From Pipra filicauda (lineage: Eukaryota > Chordata > Aves > Passeriformes > Pipridae): a DNA stretch of 64,000 nucleotides. The stretch covers positions 5,551,049-5,615,048 of the forward strand of contig NW_024104365.1 in NCBI RefSeq assembly GCF_003945595.2. The letters run 5' to 3'. Within the stretch, counting starts at the first letter, position 1. The number at the start of each line of letters is the position of its first letter. The notes below the pieces were generated by a model, which saw only the letters and a list, made by a program, of their open reading frames with translations, searched no databases and had not been told where the DNA came from. The translations under genes were made by a program, and so were the position numbers. This document shows positions 55,715-64,000 of this stretch, in pieces.

Positions 55715-58700
55715 GTATTGCCAAAAGAGAAGGTGGATAAGAGTGAAAAATTGAAGTCCAGATTTTATGAAAGCTTTAATTTTATTCAGACTGAGTTCAG
55801 ACTATTAGTGGAATGTCAGTGAGGTGAGCTGTGGATTCAGATTTAAGCTTCATGAAGTCTAGAACATTCAGATTTTGATACTTTGCCTGATGAAAATGGG
55901 AGTGGTGGTGGTACAGAATGCCATATGTTTATAGGGCAGTAGAAGAACATTACCTAGAAGAACCTAAAGTTAACACTGTATTTTCTCTAGCAAACTTAGA
56001 ATTAGTTAACTATCTCACGTTTTTGGAAGGATACTCAGAACTGACTTTAAATGACTGAGAATTCATCGGAGTAGTTGTGCCAAAAGTGATTACTTTCATA
56101 GTTCATTTACAAGGGCCTGTAGGGATAAGACAAGGGGGAATGGTTTTAAACTGAGAGTAAATTTAGATTAGATATTAGAAAGAAATTTTTAGATCAGATA
56201 TTAGGAAGAAATTCTTTGCTGTGAGGGTGGTCAGGCACTTGAATAGGTTGCCCAGAGAAACTGTGAATGCCCCATCCCTGGAAGTGTTCAAGGCCAGGTT
56301 GGATGGGGCTCTGAGCAACCTGGTGTAGTGGAAGATGTTCCTGCCCAAGGCAGGATGGGTAGGAACTGGATAGTCTTTATGGTTCATTCCCAGCCAAACA
56401 ATTATGGGATTCTACAGTTCTATGATTCTGTGATATCTGATAATGTTAATCTTTTTTTAACTCTGTTTGTCTAGTGCCTCCTTACATCCATTAAATACTA
56501 CAATGTATTTCTCAGTGACCAAGGCATTTAGTATAAGAAATTGCTTTCTCAGAGTTTACTAAGTAAACTCATATCTGCAGCTGTTGGAATCAGAATTTCT
56601 ATTCTCAGTAGATTATGTGCTTCTGATGACCTTCCCCTATTTCCAAATCAGAATGAAGTCAGACATACAGCATTTCCTGTGATCTGGCAGGAAGTCCAGC
56701 TGGTCAGCCAGCTCATCTGTTTTTCAGTCCAGAGTTTTGAGACGTATGCTGCATAGTAAGGATTCCATTGAGTCAGCACTTTCCAATGGAAAACTGTTCC
56801 ACTGGATAAAATTTAACAGACACTAACTGTAGCTGTCTCTTGGATACATAGGCACACAGTCATGGTTCTTAACACTCTCATTCAAAGGTATATTTTTCCA
56901 GATCTTGAACAGTTCCTTGAACTTTTATTTTTATTGGCGTAGAGGGGTCCTGAGGGCGAGCAGTGCATAGTAAGGGGGATGTAGGAGCACTTCTGTATTT
57001 TCAGCATGTGCCCAATAGTGAGAATGCCAGAACTAAGTCTGTGTTGCGACAATGAAATTGTTAGTGTATTATTCTCTGGTATACTTTTTTAATTTTATTT
57101 AAGAACACAGTGTTTCTTCTTCATACACTGTACTTTTACCTCTCCTCTAAATAAAAATACCATTTCTTGTGGAAAGTTTCTTTCATTTTGGCAGGCATTT
57201 GGAGTATCTAATTGAAGATGCTTAGTTCCCACTTACCATTCATATATTCATGTTTTAAATACTTCATCGTGCTCAGTAGTACTTGTAATTAATTGTCTTA
57301 GCCCTGAGAAATGAAGCTTTTAAAAATACCTTAGACAGATTATTGTTAACAATGGCTTTGTTCACACAGTATAAATGAAATGAAGCGCAGTCACCATTTC
57401 CAGTTCAGGTATCCATTCTCTTTTCATTTATGAGAATGAGACCTAGGAGTGAATTCTCTTGAACTGCCTAAAATGTATTTTACTAGAAAATTATTTATAA
57501 TCTTTGGGAAATTCCAGTGTATTTTTAGTAGCATGGGACCAATAGAATGTGTCTTAAGTCTGAGAATTTTGCCAGTTCTTGAAGTGTTTATTTGAAGTAT
57601 CCCTACAACATGTGAAAAGACTATCAGTTTTTCCACTTACTTAACTTATGGATTTATCGAATGGGAGATTTCAGGAAGACAGTAATAAGGGAAGGTGCAA
57701 TAAAACTAAATGAAAATTGATTTATTCACAGTTCAGTTGGAAAGTATGACTTCCAACTTTCACACATTTTAATTTTAAAATCTGATTTGTGGGTTTGCAT
57801 TTTATGTGAGGATGTGGTAATTTTAGGTACACAGATTACTTCGCCATTTTTCCATTTTGAATAAGAGTTGTCTGTATGGTTTAATAGGAGCAGGAAAGAA
57901 TGGTTTTCCCCAAGCTTTGATCAAGTCTTTTCCAGGACATAGAGAAGTCAACATTAAAAAGGAATAACTTAAAATAAAAAGCAATTTAGTAATAAATCTT
58001 TTTTAGTGTCAACTCTAAGAATATAACAACAAATGAGGGACGAATGGATATGTCCAGTTACTTTTGACATATTGGTGTATTACTGTGAATTTTCCTGACA
58101 ATTACATGATCCTCTCTTAAGGTAATAAAGATAAAACATGATAAATAAAGGCAAACTTATATTAGGTTCTTGGTATACAGAACTTCATGGTGAAAGAAAA
58201 AAGCAGAATAGCAACAAAACTTTGAAATTTCTGTATTTGAATACATTGCAGATAGATGTCTTCTTTTGACACTACTTATTATTTTGGAGATTCAATTTTC
58301 TAAATCTTGTTTGTGATAATAACTTATCTGTCTCTTCAAAATAATGTCTTGGTTTCTAAATATTTGATAGAATTTTCTTCTAAGAAATGCTTTTTATATA
58401 GATATGTGGATACTTGACAGTATAATTAAAAACTTAAAGAGTAGTGAAAGGACTTTACCATGTGCAATCAGTCCATATCACCCAGCTTCTTGCTGGGAGT
58501 CAGATGCAGAAAGTTCACTTAAACTACAGATAGATGTTTAGAAAATTTCCTGCCCAAAATTTCTTTAGTTGTGTTGATGTCTATCCAAAGTAACAGATAA
58601 TTTCAAAACTGTGAGAGAGACGAGTAACTTCCAGTTTAAATATCATGTTCTCAGTCATATAAAGAGAAATAATGATTAAGACTTTGAGGTATTACACTGG

Positions 58701-59101
58701 TTTTAGTGTTTATTGTGAAAATGGTCAGTTTCATTATTCCTTGAAAAGTGCCAACTTGAAAATAGATGTTGACATTGCAAGAGGACAGAACTACTCCTTA
58801 TTAAGGTACTCTGTGAAGTAGCAGAGTTAGTCTTCTTGTGTGATTTTCATGTCTGCATTGTAATACAGGTTAATCAAAAAAAATACCCTGCTCAGTATTG
58901 AATATCATGGTGTACTTAGTCTGTGTGTCTCTGGTCCTGCCATGAACTCTCCGAAGGACTCATTTCAGGGTTGCTAGTCCATCACTCTCCCCTCTGTCTG
59001 TATTTTTTTCTTATTCCACTGGCAGATAAGTGACTTAAATATTGTCGTAGGCTTTAATTTTGTAGACAGAAGAGGTGTGTTATAAGTGACTGGTTCTTTA
59101 G
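55715..59101 (+). other. Intron with a CR1 tail
   Basis: 3.4 kb. Apart from the CR1 fragment at 56,104-56,435, nothing is recognised. Confidence 0.75.
56104..56435 (+). mobile_element. CR1 LINE 3' fragment, sense
   Basis: Contains the typical stretch ending in GTTGCCCAGAGAAACTGTGA, then GGCCAGGTTGGATGGGGCTC, and closes with ATTCTACAGTTCTATGATTC-type octamer repeats. Strongly 5'-truncated (about 330 bp). A short internal duplication of AGATTAGATATTAG(A/G)AAGAAATT lies near 56,163-56,212. Confidence 0.92.
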
Positions 59102-59188
59102 TGTTCCTTAGGTACAGTAAGACTAGAGGTCGGAAGAATAAAAGCTGGACCCTTCCACTCTGAGAGGAGAACATCCCAGAGCAGCCAG
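59102..59188 (+). CDS. MPDZ: MPDZ exon: end of PDZ11 and linker
   Basis: Acceptor GTTCTTTAG, donor CAG|GTATAT, 29 codons. Encodes CSLGTVRLEVGRIKAG then PFHSERRTSQSSQ, the last PDZ11 strand and a basic/serine linker. Confidence 0.95.
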
Positions 59189-60568
59189 GTATATAACTGT
59201 AAAACTGGTTAGTTTGGAAGAAATAATGGTTAAATAATGAAAGCAAATAAAAAGAAGTGGGTTTATGATGACATCAGGTTTTCCACGTACCTGATCCAAG
59301 ATGAGCCCTTCCCAAATCTTCATTCGTGAAGCCTAGCCGTGTGATCCAAGATGGAAAAATTCTGCAGCTTTTCAGAACATATTTTTATACATTGACTTTA
59401 ACATATTGTGTCTGATATAGACAGGATCCAACTAAAAATGTAGCCCAGAAATGGCTTTGCTCCAGGCTTCGGCCTGAACAGCATACAGAACTCCAATTCT
59501 TACCAATACTAGAAGAAGTTAGTCAACCTCTTTGTTACTTTCAGAGTGCTTGGCATGCAATGGAATACTGTTCCAGTAAACTTAGTGAATTTCTCCATTC
59601 TTTGCATGTTTTTACTATTATCTTGGTCACCAGAAGCAAGAAACCTGCACCCTTTCCATCAGGCTTCTCTTTTTTATTTGATTGTTGGCTAATGTGATAC
59701 AAACTCATATCAATTTCTGTATTTGAAAGCATTTTTCATGTGGTAGCAGCTTATATTGTCATTCTCTTCAGTAGGAGCTACATTTCTAAGAGCTCACAAG
59801 TTACCTTAGAACTTTTTCTGGTTGTAAACTGAGTATGCAGATCTCAAGTACTGAAGATAAATAGTTTTAAAACAAATCATAATTAAACAGTATCAAGTGA
59901 GCAGGGTTAGACAGGATAAGACTGAAATGTTAGGCTCTCTTCAAAATGGGTATTGTCAAACAAGGTGAAAACATGCAGACTCTGTCTAGTCTTATTCTAA
60001 GATGAAGCTCACAATGTTGAATGTTTTGAAGAGTGTGTAACAATCAGTGAACTAACTAGTCTGGCCAGGAACCATGTTGTTCCTTTACCTACCCTGCTGG
60101 TATAGTGAATATCTTTCTGGAAATTGTGCGTGTGAAGCTGAGTGGAGAGCGTAGTCTTAATTTTAGCTGATGCAGTAGGTGAATATTCACAAGTACATAT
60201 GAGAATGCATAAAGATCTGTCTTTTGTGTTCTGTCCCTACTGTGATAATTATGGCTAACTTGCATTAGAAGATCTCTGCGAGATGATAGAAGGTGCAAAT
60301 ATAATGGCCTAGTCATGCCCTTGGAAGCAACACTTCAAAGCTTTGCATGGGGTTATAAACATGAAATCTCTAAATTGGTCTAAGGATGTTTCAAAGAACC
60401 CTCTAGAGTGACCAAGAAATATGTGGATTTTCTCTGTATCAGCTTTAACTGGGCACAGAAAAAATAAAATGCAGCAGAAAATACACTGAATACAGCTAGT
60501 TACAGTTTTACATTTATTAATTGTATGACTGAAGCGGCTCTCTAATCCCAGTCTTACACTGTGTTTAG
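59189..60568 (+). other. Intron with an RTE micro-insertion
   Basis: 1.4 kb. Contains the 38-bp RTE tail at 59,304-59,341; otherwise nothing is recognised. Confidence 0.8.
59304..59341 (+). mobile_element. 38-bp RTE 3'-end micro-insertion
   Basis: Corresponds to the last 38 bases of the RTE element, containing the hairpin at 59,318-59,331 in the form CTTCA-TTCG-TGAAG. It is bounded by a perfect 12-bp direct repeat TGATCCAAGATG (59,292-59,303 and 59,342-59,353), a target-site duplication. So it is an extreme 5'-truncated retroposition event. Confidence 0.88.
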
Positions 60569-60665
60569 GTCAGTGAAGGAAGTGGCAGTCTCTCATCATT
60601 CAGTTTCCCCATTTCTGGGTCCAGTGCACCTGAGGTCTTTGAAAGTGGTCTAAAGAAGAATACCA
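60569..60665 (+). CDS. MPDZ: MPDZ exon: PDZ11-PDZ12 linker
   Basis: Acceptor GTGTTTAG, donor A|GTAAGT. Encodes VSEGSGSLSSFSFPISGSSA then PEVFESGLKKN. A serine-rich linker close to the mammalian one. A run of 13 G follows eight bases into the intron. Confidence 0.94.
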
Positions 60666-61328
60666 GTAAGTTTGGGGGGGGGGGGGTTGGTGCTTTCAGT
60701 ATTTTATACATGTGAACTTGTAGCTGAGATCTTTTGCTGTCTCTAGAATATTGTAAATTATGTGATGTAGGCCTTAAAATGATCCCTTAGTAATTGAAAT
60801 GGCAGGGGCAGTTACTGCTCAGTACATCACACATGCATACTGTAATACCTTTTTATAAAAGAAACTAGCAAATTCTTGTATCAGCTGAGAATCTAAATTG
60901 AGCCATAATTTTCTATTTAATCTAAATACGTCTTCAGTCAAGTTGTCTCATTCAGAAAAATCCAGATATTGTATAGTTATATGAAAATACATGCGGAATA
61001 GCTGTCTTATGCTTAAATGTAGAACAAACTTACTTTTGACCAAAGTATTGCTAGCAAATATTAGTTTTTCCTATTCTATTTGAGCATGCTGAGCAGTTTT
61101 ATTCCAAATGTTATTTAAATGGAGAAAATGATTGATTCTCTCACCTGCTCTAGGAGTATTTCAATCCAATTAATGTAATGACAACCACTTTCAAATTGGC
61201 TTAAAATATATATAACAAATCAGCAGAAAGTTAGAATCATCATAATGGTTTGGATAACTTTATTAGGAAAGTTTTCTAGGAATGCTAGTTTTAACTTTTT
61301 TTAAAATTTATTTTAATTCATTTGACAG
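60666..61328 (+). other. Intron
   Basis: 0.66 kb. G13 run at 60,674-60,686; otherwise AT-rich with nothing recognised. Confidence 0.8.
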
Positions 61329-61372
61329 CAGCTTCTGAAATACAGGGACTAAGAACAGTTGAAATAAAAAAG
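61329..61372 (+). CDS. MPDZ: MPDZ micro-exon: start of PDZ12
   Basis: 44 bp, acceptor TTTGACAG, donor AAG|GTAAGT. Encodes ASEIQGLRTVEIKK after the split codon. Length and sequence match the mammalian exon content. Confidence 0.93.
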
Positions 61373-62409
61373 GTAAGTTATAGCATGAAGTGGTATATAT
61401 CAGGAACAGATGTTGTAAATGTTGTCAGTAGGTTTCTTTACAGAAAGAAAGTCTAGACCTATTCATTGTTTTGAGAGAGGAATTGATATGGCAATAGAAG
61501 TTAATTTGTCTGTCTTTTCAGGTCAGGACTATATGATCTCCACTGCCTATATTTTTATGTAAAATCAGTGTGACTTACTCTGTCACTTTTTGTCAGCTGT
61601 GTTGAAAGCAAAGGAAGGAAGATTTACTAAGAGATAGTGGGACCTAATTTTGTTACCAGACTGAGTTAAATCCAAACTCTGTTTTGATGAAGTCAGAGAA
61701 AGTTGGAAGGCTATTTTTTTGTGTTTAATATTTTTCTGCACACATATTTTTAATGAAACATACAGCTGTGAGGTTTTCAACTGTGAAATTCAGTCACTTT
61801 CATTATGCATGAGAACTTAGTCACAGACGGCTTCTTATGGTCCAAAATATTTATATTTATTTGACTTTGCCTGGCATCTGGTTTACTTGATTACATGGAT
61901 TGTTTTTAGCCATTTTCTTTTACAGTAGAATCTGTAAATACCAGTTTTACAATATCAGTTTTTGCAGTGAGGTATTCAGGTGTGGTGCAGTGCTCTTCAA
62001 CACTGGGGCACTAGGGGGAGCATAAAGCTTAATTCTAGTGTTTGGGAGGTTCATGATAGGAAGTTGATATAGACAATACTAAAGACAGCAATCCCATCTC
62101 TTCGGTTTTCCTTGCTCAGACTTCCTATGCTGAATTAAGGGACTGATGCTGAATTCTGTGCTTAGTTAATAAAATATACAACTAAATTGGCAAATTTTCA
62201 CCTACCACCGAGAAATAGAAACATCTCTTGTGGTCTCCGTGCTTTCTTGAAGTGATGCAAAGTGTATTATCTTAAAAAATGGCTTGAGACACAGGAATTC
62301 TGATTTTCATGTGACAAGGTGCTTAGTGATTTTTTGAGGCAAGCGTAAAGTTCTCTGTATGTGTTTTTCTTTCCAGAAAAATCTTATTTTTTTTTCATTA
62401 CTGTAACAG
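61373..62409 (+). other. Intron, nothing recognised
   Basis: 1.0 kb AT-rich intron with no recognised feature. Confidence 0.8.
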
Positions 62410-62532
62410 AGCCCTGCAGATTCACTAGGAGTGAGCATTGCTGGAGGTGTAGGAAGTCCTCTTGGAGATGTTCCTATATTTATTGCCATGATGCACCCAA
62501 ACGGAGTTGCAGCTCAGACTCAGAAACTAAGA
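62410..62532 (+). CDS. MPDZ: MPDZ exon: PDZ12 binding loop and middle
   Basis: Acceptor ACTGTAACAG, donor AGA|GTAAGT, 41 codons. Encodes [38 protein letters not shown] and KLR. The loop is SLGV. The first residue is Ser where the mammalian protein has Gly. Confidence 0.95.
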
Positions 62533-63441
62533 GTAAGTTAATTTTTAAGAAGGCTGCAAAGATTGCATGGGTAATGCACAGTAATTACTCTAGACAGGCA
62601 ATAAATTAGCAGTTGGGTGATAGTCATAAGTGCTTCTGGCTGCGTCAAGAGTTCTTGCTGTTTGAATTGATGAAACAGCAACTCAGATTGGTAGCATGGG
62701 AAAATTGCTGAAATGTACTAACTTAAGAAAGGAAGTCCTAAAGCAATCTTGGATCTTAGAATTAGTCAGCTTCTGAAAATTAAAAGCATAGAGAGTGGTT
62801 CAGAAGGATGCATTCTGTAAGGGAGTGCCATTGCTGTGTGGTGGTTGTTCCTGCAACTGTGGGTATGCAGTATGTTTTGTCTCTTATGTTACAGAGATAG
62901 TGCTTTTTGGGTTCTGAGTTGAAGTGGGAGGTCCTATCTGATACTGTATTTGAATGTGTACTGTATCCAAGCTGTATCAGACATAGTTGAATTTGACTCA
63001 GGTCTCCTGGAAAGTGGACAGTGTTATTTCAAGCTGAATTCAAACACAGAATCTCTGATGATAATTTGCTACTTGAGTCTATCTTCAGGTGACGTGCAAA
63101 AAAGCATCTCTGTTTTTTACATGCTGTGCATTTCTAGAATGTTAGGATCAATTCTGTAAACCATCATTACTTTTTTACACTGAATACGCTAAACTGTTGA
63201 AATTTGCTCATTCTGATGTTGACTTTCCCACTTTTGTAGTGGGAAAGTTATTATGCAGTTAAAAGGGTTTTTTTGCCTACAAGAGGACTGTGAATGTACA
63301 GTTGATAATTTCTTTCTTCCTGCCGTATATTACTGATCAAATCTGGCTAAATGCAAATAGACAGATCTGCTGTTGTTGAAAGAAGTGACAAATAAATCTG
63401 TTTGTCTAACTAAGTTAGATTTTCTACCTTTTCTTCTGTAG
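62533..63441 (+). other. Intron within PDZ12
   Basis: 0.9 kb. A perfect 11-bp inverted repeat with a 5-base loop lies at 63,222-63,248. No gene. Confidence 0.8.
63222..63248. repeat. Perfect 11-bp inverted repeat
   Basis: ACTTTCCCACT and AGTGGGAAAGT around TTTGT. It would form a short hairpin in the nascent transcript. Confidence 0.85.
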
Positions 63442-63546
63442 GTTGGGGACAGGATTGTTAGCATCTGTGGAACATCTACTGAGGGCATGACTCATTCCCA
63501 AGCTGTTAATATCTTAAAAAATGCTTCAGGCACTATTGAGTTGCAG
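63442..63546 (+). CDS. MPDZ: MPDZ exon: end of PDZ12
   Basis: Acceptor TTCTGTAG, donor CAG|GTAAAA, 35 codons. Encodes [20 protein letters not shown] then [15 protein letters not shown], with the conserved helix-2 His. Confidence 0.96.
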
Positions 63547-63663
63547 GTAAAAAATCTTCAGTGACATTTTGAATACTTTCTGAATACTGTTTTGCCAGCT
63601 GCTGCAATGAATTATTTTACTGTCAGCATTCTTATTTTACTGGTTTATGAACTCTGTTCCTAG

Positions 63664-63776
63664 GTTGTAGCTGGAGGAGAAGTGAGTGTCATAACTGGTC
63701 AGCAGCAGGATCCGCCTACATCCAGTCTTTCATTTGCGGGACTAACTTCGACTGGCATTTTTCAGGATGATTTAGG
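63664..63776 (+). CDS. MPDZ: MPDZ exon: PDZ12-PDZ13 linker
   Basis: Acceptor TGTTCCTAG, donor GG|GTCAGT. Encodes VVAGGEVSVITGQQQDPPTS then SLSFAGLTSTGIFQDDL. It ends with two bases of a Gly codon to be completed by the PDZ13 exon beyond the window. Confidence 0.95.
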
Positions 63777-64000
63777 GTCAGTAACTATAGAATATACAAC
63801 TGCTGTAGCCAGTTGTTTTAGATGGAACTCAATCTAAAAATCATACAAATTCTAGCAAATAATAGATGAATTGTTTGGCACAATCATGATTAACACACTA
63901 GTGTTATGTGGCACCTGTAGGCCAGTGGTTCTCTTCTGCATTTTTCATTATATGATTTGCTATGCTGCAATTTGTTTTTGAACTTCTGTAGAGTTATGGT
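63777..64000 (+). other. Start of the next intron
   Basis: 224 bp to the window end, no recognised feature. Confidence 0.8.

Larger units (their letters stand above)
1..64000 (+). other. MPDZ: MPDZ (MUPP1) gene, internal part
   Basis: The whole window lies inside this gene. MPDZ is a cytoplasmic scaffold with an N-terminal L27 domain and 13 PDZ domains. It gathers claudins, JAMs, 5-HT2 and GABA-B receptors, SynGAP and others at tight junctions and synapses, and its loss in mammals causes hydrocephalus (family knowledge). Seen here are 24 confident coding exons plus one candidate, spanning the second half of PDZ6 through PDZ12 and their linkers, all on the plus strand. The reading frame stays open over every join. 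Carboxylate-binding loops visible are SLGI (PDZ7), GLGL (PDZ8), GFGI (PDZ9), GLGL (PDZ10 and PDZ11) and SLGV (PDZ12). PATJ, the closest paralog, was considered, but the linkers and domain order fit MPDZ. PDZ numbering follows the human 13-domain scheme from memory. Promoter, first exons and PDZ13 lie outside. Confidence 0.96.

Noticed and set aside
1..64000. Prokaryotic features, CRISPR arrays, tRNA or rRNA genes
   Set aside because: Spliced exons, LINEs and proviruses show vertebrate DNA. No array of spaced repeats and no tRNA or rRNA fold was noticed.
1..64000. W-chromosome origin suggested by the dense ERVs
   Set aside because: All MPDZ exons are open with good splice sites, and I know of no W-linked MPDZ copy. 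Chromosome Z is simpler, though sequence alone cannot decide.

Overview
The window is vertebrate genomic DNA, almost certainly from a bird. It lies wholly inside one large plus-strand gene, MPDZ (MUPP1, multiple PDZ domain scaffold protein). Recognition rests on 24 confidently placed exons with GT/AG borders and compatible phases. Their conceptual translation runs from the second half of PDZ6 through PDZ12 and follows vertebrate MPDZ almost residue for residue. Neither end of the gene is here: the 5' exons (L27, PDZ1-5 and the first part of PDZ6) and the last exons (PDZ13) lie outside. The bird assignment comes from the repeats: CR1 LINEs with their typical 3' ends, an avian ERVL-type LTR, and several copies of an RTE-clade LINE that resembles the AviRTE type known from some bird orders. 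In birds MPDZ is Z-linked by known synteny, so chromosome Z is the likely location (inference).

Layout. Bases 1-25,118 hold exons for PDZ6 to most of PDZ8, with long ordinary introns. One of these contains a 5'-truncated RTE copy (10,508-11,290) next to a probable LTR. Bases 25,119-49,362 form one 24.2 kb intron dominated by nested transposons. A minus-strand CR1 was hit by a solo LTR and by an ERVL-like provirus, here called ERV-A (28,272-47,865). ERV-A pol was later split by a second provirus, ERV-B (32,330-43,107). ERV-B in turn contains a nearly complete minus-strand RTE LINE (about 37,055-41,045) and a short plus-strand RTE tail. Bases 49,363-63,776 hold the exons for the rest of PDZ8 through PDZ12, with one intron almost filled by an ERVL solo LTR and another carrying a CR1 tail. 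A 38-bp RTE micro-insertion lies at 59,304.

How it works together. The host product is a cytoplasmic scaffold of tandem PDZ domains at tight junctions and synapses. All the transposon material lies in introns and should be removed by splicing. All retroviral genes seen are broken except a 445-codon gag-like frame, and no infectious capacity is implied. The points most worth a second look are the nesting with two LTR insertions on the same CTCT(T) target; the mosaic ERV-A (class III gag/pol, dUTPase and serine tRNA primer site with an env whose TM has a CX6CC motif); the UUCG-type hairpin shared by all RTE 3' ends; and a possible duplicated cassette exon in the PDZ7-PDZ8 linker.
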